This document shows, one piece after another, positions 25,201-31,945 of a stretch of DNA of 64,000 bases. The stretch lies in NCBI RefSeq assembly GCF_022581195.2, contig NC_061471.1, positions 2,790,001 through 2,854,000 on the forward strand. Direction: 5' to 3'. This DNA comes from Helicoverpa zea. Lineage: Eukaryota; Arthropoda; Insecta; Lepidoptera; Noctuidae. Position 1 is the stretch's first letter. Each line of letters begins with the position of its first letter. The position numbers and the translations under genes were made by a program. A model generated the notes under the pieces. That model did not search any database and was not told where the DNA came from. It saw only the letters and a list, made by a program, of their open reading frames with translations.

Positions 25201-26687
25201 CTATAAATAAATATGAGGAGTTCATTCACCTTTGTTGCTAACTATCGGCTTTATCTATTTAATACTTCTTTCTCAAACTTACAAATAGATTAAAGCATCA
25301 TTTTAGGCACCCTCATTCAAAATATGGAGGCAAAATGCTCTAAATTCAAATAGTAAGGCAACTCAAGCAACATTTTAGTGGCCATTAAATTCAGAAAAAA
25401 ATTACCCAGGCGTAGACAGGGTATAATCTAAAGTTTGAATAAAGTAATTAACATACAAATCTAGTGTCATCAGAGCGGTTGTAACCTGTTAAAACTAGAT
25501 TGTAAATGAGTTATTATGACTATGCTTCATTTGTATAACTTTGATATGAGATAAACTTGTTTAATGAATTCCGTGAACTATGCCTATTTTATTTCAAGAT
25601 GAGCCAGTAATAAAGAGCAAAATTATGAACTGTATTTAAAGATAAATTATATTTAAAAAAGGAGAGTCGATAATTTAGTACACAATTCTGAAAGAAGACA
25701 AATTTAGATTTTTTTAATGGCTAATAACTTAATTTTAAAACGTTTTTTTTTTAATTCTCTTGTTATGCATTCATCAAAACGAACATGACCAACAAATTAC
25801 ACAAAGGACACTAGTAACATTTGTAGAGGAGACAAAATAAAAAATAATCCCATCAGATTTATATTTAGACAGAGCCCTAGACTACATGGTGAAGAAGTTA
25901 GGAATATTCACAGCATAACCGTGACAATAAATGTCCCAGACCTTGGCAATAATCCACAATTAGACAGCACACTACACAAGGTCTATTTACGTACGTAAAT
26001 AAATATATTACAACCACCATCGTACTGTCATATGACTTATAAAAATATTTGCTGCAAATCTTCAAAAAAACATAGAAATATCATCGTTACATAATACTGA
26101 CCGGAACTGACGGGTTTACGCAACATTAAACTAGCGTACAGCCGATCTGAGTTCCCGCTAAGACACTTGGCATACGTCTTGTATTCGCAAATTATACAAA
26201 AACATTGTATTCACAGTTCACATGTTTTCAAACAAATCTTGGCGCGCCGCCAAAATGAAACGCTTTTCAAAATATCTGTTTTTATACCCCGAAACTTGAT
26301 AAGCTAGATGAAAGTAACGAAAACGAGATAAATAAATTTATTAGGGTCCGTTCTCGTGCCTAATATAACCTCAAAATGTCATCATCCATATAAACATTGT
26401 GGGGAGAGCAACTCCTAGACAATATCCACTTAAAAGTAACTATGATAATAACTGATACTTTTAATAAATAATAGTAAAACAATTAAGTAATATCTAACCT
26501 GACAACGGCACACGATGTCACAGTTTACAGCCAATAAATCCACAACTTTTCCTTTTCCCTCGTCACCCCATTGAGCACCCAAAACAACGGCAACTTTATT
26601 TTCCATTTTAGATTTTTTGCACGGATGTGTCCCAGACGATACGTCACCGTTTACGGCTGTTTGCTTCGAATTTACAGCTAAAGCCAT
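1238..26687 (-). CDS. AdSS: Adenylosuccinate synthetase, 5' four coding exons (partial)
   Basis: Purine-synthesis enzyme that joins IMP and aspartate using GTP to give adenylosuccinate, the committed step to AMP; cytosolic. Coding exons: 26687-26499 (phase 0 end), 17158-17056, 12939-12806 and 1383-1238. All have AG/GT borders and the frame joins cleanly, giving 190 codons plus 2 nt. Exon 1 has a short variable head, then the family signature VVLGAQWGDEGKGKVVDLLA (GTP/IMP-binding loop) and ends CDIVCRCQ. Exon 2 begins GGNNAGHTVVVDG (conserved GGNNAGHT). Exon 3 carries NGVVIHLPGLFEEL, exon 4 KGIGPTYSSKATRNGLR. The family is usually about 430-460 aa, so roughly 40 percent is present and the rest lies beyond the left edge. 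Introns are 9.3, 4.1 and 11.4 kb and full of transposons. Start: the ATG at 26687 is the first in frame and gives the usual short N-terminal extension before the GDEGKGK region. Family identity is essentially certain. Confidence 0.95.
2036..2483 (+). mobile_element. pogo/Tigger-like remnant
   Basis: The left end, after TA, reads CAGTCAAACCTGGATAAGTG followed by a repeat GGATAAGTGAGAA, the usual pogo-type terminal pattern. The frame ending at 2483 finishes NALETVHQYLVREK ... TQTKLTDFFKGK, which resembles the C-terminal tail of pogo/jerky transposases (A.E.....Y....Q.KI..FF). The DNA-binding and DDE parts are missing. No right-hand inverted repeat is seen, so this is a deleted copy. Confidence 0.55.
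2558..3215. mobile_element. Fold-back element with 188-bp inverted repeats
   Basis: Arms 2558-2745 and 3028-3215 are inverted copies differing at only about 3 of 188 positions. A 282-bp loop separates them. No target duplication or coding frame found. It abuts the pogo-like remnant on its left. In AdSS intron 3. Confidence 0.8.
3730..4090. repeat. Probable interspersed repeat in AdSS intron 3
   Basis: GTGCCAAATTTGAAGGTTCT, GATGATCGGTCAGTGAGTCA and CGAGTCTTGGCTGGGGCACT, phrases I associate with a repeat common in moths. It contains ORFs of 92 codons without recognisable domains. Class unknown. Confidence 0.35.
4936..6693. mobile_element. Tc1-like TIR element, degenerate
   Basis: The left end TACAGTCATGGACACGTAAT and right end CATGACTGTA are inverted, each followed inward by TAATTAAAGACAC or its complement. 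A second subterminal copy of CTAATTAAAGACA lies at about 5174 and inverted at about 6450. TA at both borders fits Tc1/mariner insertion. No intact transposase frame remains. It splits a Helitron-like repeat (4880-4935 and 6694-7040). Confidence 0.6.
6818..6985 (+). mobile_element. SINE family A copy
   Basis: GGGTAGTCAGAAGCCAGGAA, GGTTGCCCGGGTAACTAGGT and GATAGGCAGTCGC blocks. Inside the split Helitron-like region, AdSS intron 3. Confidence 0.6.
8338..8895. mobile_element. Helitron-like repeat (Lep1 type)
   Basis: Begins CTAGCTTCTGCCAGCGACTT and ends near TTATTATAAGTATAGATCA, with a (CAGA)n run at 8745-8772 and AGTTTCATTGAAATCCGTC. This layout, including the internal microsatellite, is that of the short Helitron-like elements common in Lepidoptera. 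Confidence 0.5.
9433..9632. mobile_element. Helitron-like repeat (Lep1 type)
   Basis: CTATACTAATATTATAAAGC at the left, (TTTG)n, CGCGCTAATCTCAGGAACTA, CCCGGTACGGGAAGTACTTC, ending CAGAAGCTAGT. Nested in 8929-10522. The copy at 35709-35911 is the same family inverted. Confidence 0.6.
9855..10075 (-). mobile_element. LINE tail (CR1-like), minus strand
   Basis: (AAATC)n at 9860-9905, then ATTTATTCAAACTTGGC, GAAGAAGTGGCGCAACAAAC and CTCCCCAGCAACAC, a 3' end seen very often in moth genomes. Inserted inside the 8929-10522 element. Confidence 0.5.
10810..11280 (-). mobile_element. SINE family A copy, minus, split by a MITE
   Basis: CCTTTTCCCACATATGTTGG to 10874 and GGAGCGACTGCCTATCTGAT onward from 11142 are the two halves of one copy, separated by the 261-bp MITE at 10875-11135. 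Confidence 0.65.
10875..11135. mobile_element. hAT-like MITE inserted in a SINE
   Basis: The termini CTAGGGCTGCCATC and GATGGCAGCCCTAG are a perfect 14-bp inverted repeat, flanked by ATGCAA on both sides (10869-10874, 11136-11141; an 8-bp ATGCAACT reading is possible). Inside are GTCCGGGTTT motifs in both orientations. It interrupts a minus-strand SINE copy (10810-10874, 11142-11280). Confidence 0.75.
11575..12552. mobile_element. Unclassified TIR-like element with internal direct repeats
   Basis: GTATTCTCAGAAGGG at the left and GCCTTCTCAGAATAAC at the right are roughly inverted. TGATCATTTACTA recurs near the right and is inverted (AGTAAATGATCACC) at 11745. Three direct copies of GGATAGCA-RTGT-AAAACTTTG lie at about 12159, 12298 and 12418 (spacing 139 and 120 bp). 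No coding frame. In AdSS intron 3. Confidence 0.5.
13908..14048 (+). mobile_element. SINE family A copy
   Basis: CAGTCTTACCAGGGGTGGTA, GGGTTGCCCGGCTTACTGGA and ACACTGGTGCTCAGCTGCAT blocks. AdSS intron 2. Confidence 0.6.
15024..15210. mobile_element. Helitron-like repeat
   Basis: CTAGCTTCCGCTTTGGCTTT, CAAATTTCAAGCAAATCGGT and TTATAATATTAGTAGGATG. AdSS intron 2. Confidence 0.5.
15483..15675 (+). mobile_element. SINE family A copy
   Basis: TTACGGGTAATTAGAAGCCA, AGTCTTATCTAGGGGTATTG and GTTGGGAAAAGGATAGACAG blocks. Followed directly by a SINE family B copy. Confidence 0.6.
15705..15873 (+). mobile_element. SINE family B copy
   Basis: GGATTGTTCGAAAGAGTTAC, GTCAGTAAGAGTCTGACACT and CACCGCTGCTAACCCACAGC, ending in a TTGACGTCGTTAAATAAAA tail. 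The same blocks appear at 18605-18772 and 53497-53668. Confidence 0.6.
16080..16345 (-). mobile_element. tRNA-derived SINE, minus
   Basis: On the minus strand GTGGCGTATTGGTTAAAGG (box A-like) and GGATTCGATTCCACG (box B, GGTTCGATTCC type) sit about 30 nt apart, as in Pol III promoters. The body contains GTAAGTGCTTCTTTGCTGGTG. No acceptor stem forms, so it is not a tRNA gene. AdSS intron 2. Confidence 0.6.
16795..16885. mobile_element. Helitron-like 3' fragment
   Basis: TAGTAGTTCCTACAGGACGC then GGGTGAAACCGCGAAGCCAGTCA resembles the end of the family at 9433. A similar short piece is at 11350-11412 (GACGCGGGTAAAACCGCGGG, ending CAGCTAGT). Confidence 0.4.
17159..20107. other. AdSS intron 1, right of exon 2
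   Basis: Intronic. Holds a family A SINE fragment (about 17290-17345) and the family B SINE at 18605. Nothing else recognisable and no coding frame with known domains. Confidence 0.6.
18605..18772 (-). mobile_element. SINE family B copy, minus
   Basis: TTTTTTTTAACGACGTCAAA at the left, then GCTGTGGGTTAGCAGCGGTG and CGATAACTCTTTCGAACAAT: the complement of the 15705 copy. AdSS intron 1. Confidence 0.6.
20108..20990. repeat. 147-bp tandem repeat array, about 6 units
   Basis: The marker ACACGAAAT (ATACGAAAT once) falls at 20187, 20334, 20481, 20628, 20775 and 20922, exactly 147 bp apart each time. Each unit carries GAAATCGGTCCCAGAGGTCC and GCCATTTGCCCAG. Middle units alternate between two types (GTCTGAGCC/GGTCAAAAT and GCCCAAGCC/GGTTAGAAT), which suggests a 294-bp dimer as the unit of expansion. 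Confidence 0.85.
20108..21867. mobile_element. TIR element containing a 147-bp tandem array (copy 1)
   Basis: Starts AAAGGACAATGCC and ends GGCAT-like GCATTGTCCTTT, a 12-bp perfect terminal inverted repeat. The left half is the tandem array at 20108-20990. The right half (21190-21867) is non-repetitive and about 80-85 percent alike by eye to 39330-39990 of copy 2. No long coding frame fits a transposase, so it is non-autonomous. Superfamily unknown. In AdSS intron 1. Confidence 0.7.
22560..22870. repeat. Unclassified interspersed repeat in AdSS intron 1
   Basis: A locally GC-rich island (GGGCAGTGGATGGATGCGGGC, CCTGACCAGGATGGTTCGTT) ending in ATGATGATGG. Composition and the trinucleotide tail suggest a LINE end. 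I cannot name the family. Confidence 0.3.
24462..25100. mobile_element. TIR element ending ACAAAGGACAATGGGC
   Basis: The left end ACAAAGGACAATGGGC and the right end GCCCAATCTCCTTTGT are inverted. Further in, GTCCAAATGTCCACCACGAA at the left is inverted at 25038-25066. Inner segments (AAAAAGTTATAG against CTATAACTTTTTTTTGGCAT) also pair, so it is a 639-bp fold-back element without coding content. In AdSS intron 1. Confidence 0.65.
25101..26498. other. AdSS intron 1, near exon 1
   Basis: A/T-rich intron. No repeat or gene recognised. Confidence 0.5.
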
Positions 26688-27626
26688 TATTTAATGCAAA
26701 CTTCTCAATTTTATAGGAAAGAGCGAGACATGCGCGCGCCGGGCTCGCAGTTGCAAAAAGGTTTCTGGGATACCACATTCAAAGATTATAAATACCTCGA
26801 CTTTCGAAAGCTATATTTGGTATAAAATGTCCACTGTAAATCTGTTGTATATAATTCCCAAGAAAGTTATTTTATTTAATTACTGAAGAAAGTGATATAG
26901 ACTGCCACTGACGATGGCATTCAGGAATTGGCTACTTATAAGACGCAAGTGTTAATTCAAGCGAAACGAAAATCCCTGCAAATACCAATAATACCAGTAC
27001 TTATTTTTCGGCATCATATTTTACTCTTAATTCTTGTGGCTTATACATATAGATGGCAAGAGAGCTATTAATCTACTTACAGAAAACTGAAACCGTGTAC
27101 AGAGTTACAGTTTTCAAATAGGTTTATAGGTTTCAAATCGCTTAAGACATTGGAGCATAGTAAAACGGCTACTTATATTTATGGTAGTTTGATTATAATT
27201 TTGAATTTGGAGATAACGAGTTAATAAATTCCCGCACTTAGCGCAGTAGTTTTGACAAAGGACAACACCGTATCAAACAGTTCAATATAGTTCAATCATT
27301 CGTTCACCTGCTGTCAAAAGACATTCAAAAGATGACATTGAATGAGTAGTTACATACTGATTGCCCATGATATTTTTATTTGCCTACATGATTTTATTAA
27401 ATTGTAGTATTCGATCCTAACCACTAAACTAATTAATAATTTATGTGGTTCCCACGTGGATGTAAAAATAGGTTTGCACCATCTAACGATGTTTCGGGCC
27501 CCGCGTAGCTTGGCGAAGCTTACCTCCATTTTTAACACGCTTATTTCTAGCTAACTCTCTTACCTCTATTCTAAGTGTGTGCCTAACGTTGATTCTGCAA
27601 ACATACTATCATAACGTCATCATAAT
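26688..27626. other. AdSS upstream region
   Basis: Contains the presumed AdSS promoter and 5' UTR. A small CG-rich patch (GCGCGCGCCGGGCTCGCAG) lies 45-70 bp upstream of the start codon. No other gene seen. Confidence 0.4.
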
Positions 27627-27793
27627 GGGGGCTACCGTTTTTTGTTTCACCAGATGGCGCAACTGTAGCGTGAGGTCTAAAACTATGGCAATCAAAGTTC
27701 GTATTATGAGCGCCAAAACTTATATGTACATTAGATGATTATATTAGATCATATGTAATACAATAGAACTATAGTGTGAATGTATTGACGATG

Positions 27794-27877
27794 CCACAGT
27801 GTTGCGCAGTGCCGTTGTGCTCGAAAAAGAAATGCGAACATAAGTTTCCGAAAGATAAAAGTGTGTCAAAGCAGTGA
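27794..27877 (+). pseudogene. THAP-domain N-terminal fragment
   Basis: The frame starting at the ATG near 27794 reads MPQCCAVPLCSKKKCEHKFPKDKSVSKQ and then stops at TGA. It matches the start of a THAP zinc finger: Met-Pro, then the first two zinc cysteines spaced C-x4-C, then the conserved FP-x-D. The rest of the finger (Trp and the C-x2-H pair) is absent, so it is a fragment or a first exon (a GTGTGT donor is possible at about 27860). THAP fingers begin P-superfamily transposases as well as many host genes. The flanking short inverted repeats make a transposon remnant more likely. Confidence 0.5.
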
Positions 27878-27909
27878 CATTTATAGAACCCTGATCTGTA
27901 TTTGCCATA

Positions 27910-27924
27910 ATTAATCTAAAGTAT
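27910..27924. repeat. 15-bp direct repeat, left copy of LINE target duplication
   Basis: ATTAATCTAAAGTAT, repeated exactly at 31505-31519 on the far side of the retrotransposon. Read as its target-site duplication. Confidence 0.65.
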
Positions 27925-30900
27925 AAACTAATTTATTTATTCACAATATATTTACATTAATTGAAAATAAAATAAAATAAACTTATATATATATATACAA
28001 CTTAAAACTAATACAGTGCATCAAAAAATTGCTCCTCATCGCTGTCACTGGGTAATGTACCCAAAAGACTGGCAGCATTGCCACGTTGGATGGCAATGCT
28101 CAACCTCTGTGCGAAATAAAAGCCAGCCTTTGGGTCCCGGGAAGTGTCAACCAGGCGCTGGGAAATATCCCTGGCAAGAAGGTGCGCCCTCGGACCCCAC
28201 GGCCCCAGAGTTTCAACCCCAAACGGCTCAAACATGTAATTGCCTATAAGGTTACTATATTTGCGCCGCTTGAGGTTCTCTGCTTGTGCAGCGGCGGAGC
28301 CAGCACAACATGCAGTTCCGGGAAGGTGAGATGGCGCAAGAGTGTCGACGCATGTCGCGTCCCACACTAAAGTCCTACCCACCTTCCACGGAAATAGCGA
28401 CATGCCGTCTGGTCTCTTGCCATCGTCGCGTGCCAAGCCATTTGGTTCGAGTACGGCTGGCACGCCGACGGCAACAAGAGCGCGACGGATCACGTCGTTT
28501 ATGTTGGCATGTCGTGGTATGCGGCCGGCACTCCGGCTGCACGACAGGCCGTGGTGACCGAGGCTGTTGACAGCTTCCCCGCAGTGGCAGCGATGAGGAG
28601 AGCAGCATGGAGCACCTAGTCGGAGGCAAACGACGAGTCTGAAGGTGGTGTCATCAAACATGGTGCCTGTGTTTGAGGACGGAAGTGCAAGAAGCCATAG
28701 ACCCGACTCCCATTCACCCACAGCCAGTAGGCGCGCTCGCTCTGCAGAAGTAATTGACGTATCGATTAAACTTTTCCGTATTACTCTACAGAGCGGCTCA
28801 TCCCACTGTCTCTGGGAGGACAGGCTGGCCTGTAAGTCGGTGTTCGGGCATGCGACTTTCCGAGCATTTAAAGCCTCAGTCAGGCTTGGCACCTCAAAAT
28901 TGGCCAGTGTGGTGGGTAATATTTTCCTGATCAATTTCTCAGTGCCATGGACCGAGGAAATAAAGGCTGGTAAACTTACACTGGAAATTTTACGGACGCC
29001 AAGTCCTCCCATACGGATGGGAAGAGTCGCTTGAGACCAAGCTCTGTCGTCCAAGGCCACATTTAAAATGGATGATAGTGTATGTCGTATAATTTCGTCG
29101 ATTTTGTCCAAAAGGCTGGTGTGCTTCCATAAATGGGAAGCACGCAAGTTATACGTAAATTTTGGTCCAAATCAGCAGTACCGTATGATGGTGATGGCTG
29201 CATGCATATTAATTTTGAGTAGCCTTTCCGAAACATTATTAAAATTTTGAATTTTCTTTTCAATAAAATCCGAAAATGAATCTTCCAGTATAGGCGATCC
29301 AAGGAGGCAAAGAGAACTTTGGTCTATCGGTTTAATTTCAGGAGCTATTGAGAGGAAATTTTGAAGAATAGTCTGTCTGTCAGTCGAGTCGGGTATAAAA
29401 AGTTCACATTTAGAAAGTTTGAGGTCGAGGCCAATGTCGTGGAATTTATCTTTTAGGAAAACTAAGTCATTAAGAACAGTATCTCTGTTGCCTCCCAGGG
29501 TCCCGTCGTCGAGATACCACACGTTAAATTCAGAATTTAGCTGCCGAATAATTGGGTTAATCGCCAAACTAAAAATCACAGGCCCGAGTGGATCACCTTG
29601 TTGACAGCCAACAGCGGATTCTAATAGGTTGTTCCGATATAATAATTTTGTTGGGTATCTATAGCATTGCCAAAGAAAACTGTAAATTTTGGGTATTTCT
29701 TTTTTGACTTCTGCCAGCAAGGTGTCCCTATTCACCGAGTTGAAGGCGTTCTTGATGTCAACCTTCAGGATGACATCTCCTTTCCCATGATTTAGATAGG
29801 TCGACAGGGCGTGTACGGCAGCCTCGCAGCCCCCTTTCGAGCCGTAACCTAGCTGTAGGGGCTGAAATTTGTCCGAAACTTCCTCACTACAAAATTTAGA
29901 GCAGATTTTGGCTACCATACGACGGTAAGTAGTCCCCACGGCAATTGGACGAATACCGCCATCCCTTTTGCGCAGAGCACATAGATTGGCTCCGTACAAA
30001 ACGTCGATGACGGTTTCGTCCACCTTGCCGGAGAGCATAAGGTTGGTCAGGGCCGTAAGCTCCTTCAAGAGCGACTCACCTGCTTCCCCGGCGCTTGGGC
30101 AGGTGAGATCCTTTAGATGTTGCGGACTCAAGCCGTCGAGGCCGCCTGCAGAGCCGCATCTGAAGGAGCCTATGGCTGTGACCAGGTGTCGACCTGTAAC
30201 TGTGAGGATATCTGTGTCCGGATTAGGAGGTTCGGGAAAAGAGAGGTCATCGGCAGGGGCAGGGTGTTTACTCTCCAGAGCGGAGAGTGTCTCTGGAGAA
30301 CACGGCGCCACCACATCACTGCTGAAGAGAATTCTAGCAGCCCCCCGAATGTCACCTTCACTCAACTTTGATTCCACTAGGCGTGAAATATTTGAGCATC
30401 TTTGAGTCGGTAATTTAGTATCGAAATCTGTATGGCCTAAAGTTGTACAATTGTCTTTAATTTGTTTTGTTAGTGACTTTTTGTTTGCCAAACTTTTCTG
30501 AACATGCAGAATTCTATAGATAGGGGAAGGTGAGCAATTGCTCCCAGGCACGTTGCGAGTTCTCTCGTGCAGCCAGGCGAACACAACCAGAGGCCTGGCT
30601 CCACGGGGAACCCGCTTTAATACTGGGACTGAATTTTTGAATTTCGATAGCTTTTGCCAAAAAGGATCGAGAGTTGGTGTAGTTGTGATAAGAGTTGGGT
30701 TTGGCGCGGTCACATTGGTAGGCCCTGTGCACTGGGATTTATGGACCTTCCCAATGTGTACGCTCAAACCCCGCTTACCTTTAAAAAAGCGTGCCTGGGG
30801 GCACAGGGGACATCTCTTCACGGCATCCAGTGATACCGAAGATTGACCTTCACTTTCTACCACATCATTGTCGTCGTGCATCCGTTAGTTTTATTTATTT

Positions 30901-31504
30901 ACACTTAAAATACTACTATAAACACTACAATAAATAATTATAAAAAACACAAGTAAACAAAATCAAAAGTCAAAGTGACGGCCAGTGACGGGCGGCGTCT
31001 CGGTGGCGCTGTCAGGGGCCGCGCCGCCGCGCCGCGCGCCGGCTTCATTTCGGGGCAGGCCTAGCCCAGCCTAGCCGGCCAGTCTATGATGGTATCACTC
31101 ACTAAGTTATTGAATGCTCCAATCTTGTTTTGTACATGAAACGTATGTACTAGCAATGTTTTGACGTTTTTCGTATGAAACGTTATTTACATATTTTAGC
31201 GGGATTAGAGCAGAAATGGGTTGTTGCGGTTTGCAAAATAAATAACACTGCATAAAATGGGAACGTTCGTTGGTTTTTTGTATTTTCCAGGTCCCGCAAA
31301 TACAATCCAAATTATTATTCAAAACTATAAACATCTGACATGACAGTTCCCGTACATTTCGTAATTTAATTGTTTTAAAATATAATTTTGCCAAAATCAA
31401 TTCGATGTTACCGCAAGTTCTTATTGATTTTTGAATTGATGATAATCTCAATCTATATTAAATTAAAAATTTTGACAAATAGATACTTAACCTTCGTATG
31501 AAGT
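27925..31504 (-). mobile_element. Non-LTR retrotransposon with restriction-like endonuclease
   Basis: A minus-strand element whose ends I infer from a 15-bp direct repeat at 27910-27924 and 31505-31519, read as the target-site duplication. It gives a 620-bp 5' untranslated region (GC-rich at 30975-31085), a single ORF at 30881-28008, and an 80-bp A/T-rich 3' end with a (TA)n run. The single-ORF, endonuclease-at-the-C-terminus layout is that of the R2/R4/CRE/NeSL/Hero group, not of the APE-type LINEs. I cannot assign the clade by eye. Confidence 0.8.
28008..30881 (-). pseudogene. Retrotransposon ORF: zinc finger-RT-RLE with one in-frame stop
   Basis: One 957-codon frame interrupted only by a TGA at 29174-29172 (codon 570); both halves are in the same frame and no shift is needed. 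An in-frame TAA directly precedes the ATG at 30881. Domains: a C2H2 finger near residues 24-47 (CPLC ... H-x4-H) that would read target DNA; reverse transcriptase at about 240-520 with GGLDGLSP, QLGYGSKGGCEAAV, KVDIKNAFNSVN, GCQQGDPLGPV and an active-site box YLDDG at about 456, instead of the commoner Y/FADD; a CHC ... H-x4-C finger near 765-781; and a PD-(D/E)xK-like nuclease at about 823-850 (KRPDGMSLFPW then WDATCVDT). Very few lesions imply a recent insertion. The TGA alone would make a protein lacking the nuclease. Confidence 0.85.
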
Positions 31505-31519
31505 ATTAATCTAAAGTAT
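31505..31519. repeat. 15-bp direct repeat, right copy of LINE target duplication
   Basis: Identical to 27910-27924. It sets the 5' boundary of the minus-strand retrotransposon. Confidence 0.65.
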
Positions 31520-31655
31520 TTCACAATATTAATTTAATTAGAAATATAAACCCTCGCGCGTAAACAAACAGTGGCATTTGACGTTTCGTAGACCTCACGC
31601 TACACAAGCGCCTCTAGCGGCGATTTCATACGCGGTAGCCCTCTCGTGTTTCTCC

Positions 31656-31945
31656 ATAAATCTACTCTCCATACTTTTGACAGCGGTCAAGTTTGTTTAT
31701 CGTTTATCTTTGTTGTCAAGTTGACGTATTTTTTGACATCTGGTTTGTTGATTGATTAATGGACGGTCGTCAGTAGGTCGGTCGATTCGCTGTTCGTTTA
31801 AAAAACGCGAGTGAATTCTTTAATAATATAAATGATCTCCAAATATATGAGAACAGCTTTGAATTAGGAAATAATTGTAGTGTCTGTTAATGTTGCGCAC
31901 TTGTAATCGGAACGCGTTGTAGGCAGGTAGGCGTTAATCGTCGCA
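31656..31945 (+). promoter_or_regulatory. TMEM8 upstream region
   Basis: Roughly 290 bp between the transposon remnant and the TMEM8 start. The 5' UTR and promoter must lie here or in the transposon remnant. No TATA box is obvious. Confidence 0.35.

Larger units (their letters stand above)
27627..31655. mobile_element. Possible THAP-type DNA transposon remnant split by the LINE
   Basis: GGGGGCTACCG ... GTAGCGTGAGGTCTA near 27630-27685 recurs inverted near 31590-31655 (TAGACCTCACGCTAC ... CGGTAGCCCTC). Removing the retrotransposon leaves an element of about 450 bp bounded by these imperfect inverted repeats and containing the THAP fragment. No clear target duplication was seen, so the boundaries are tentative. 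Confidence 0.4.

Noticed and set aside
28016..30846. Plus-strand ORFs up to 145 codons opposite the retrotransposon
   Set aside because: Shadows of the GC-balanced retrotransposon ORF on the minus strand.
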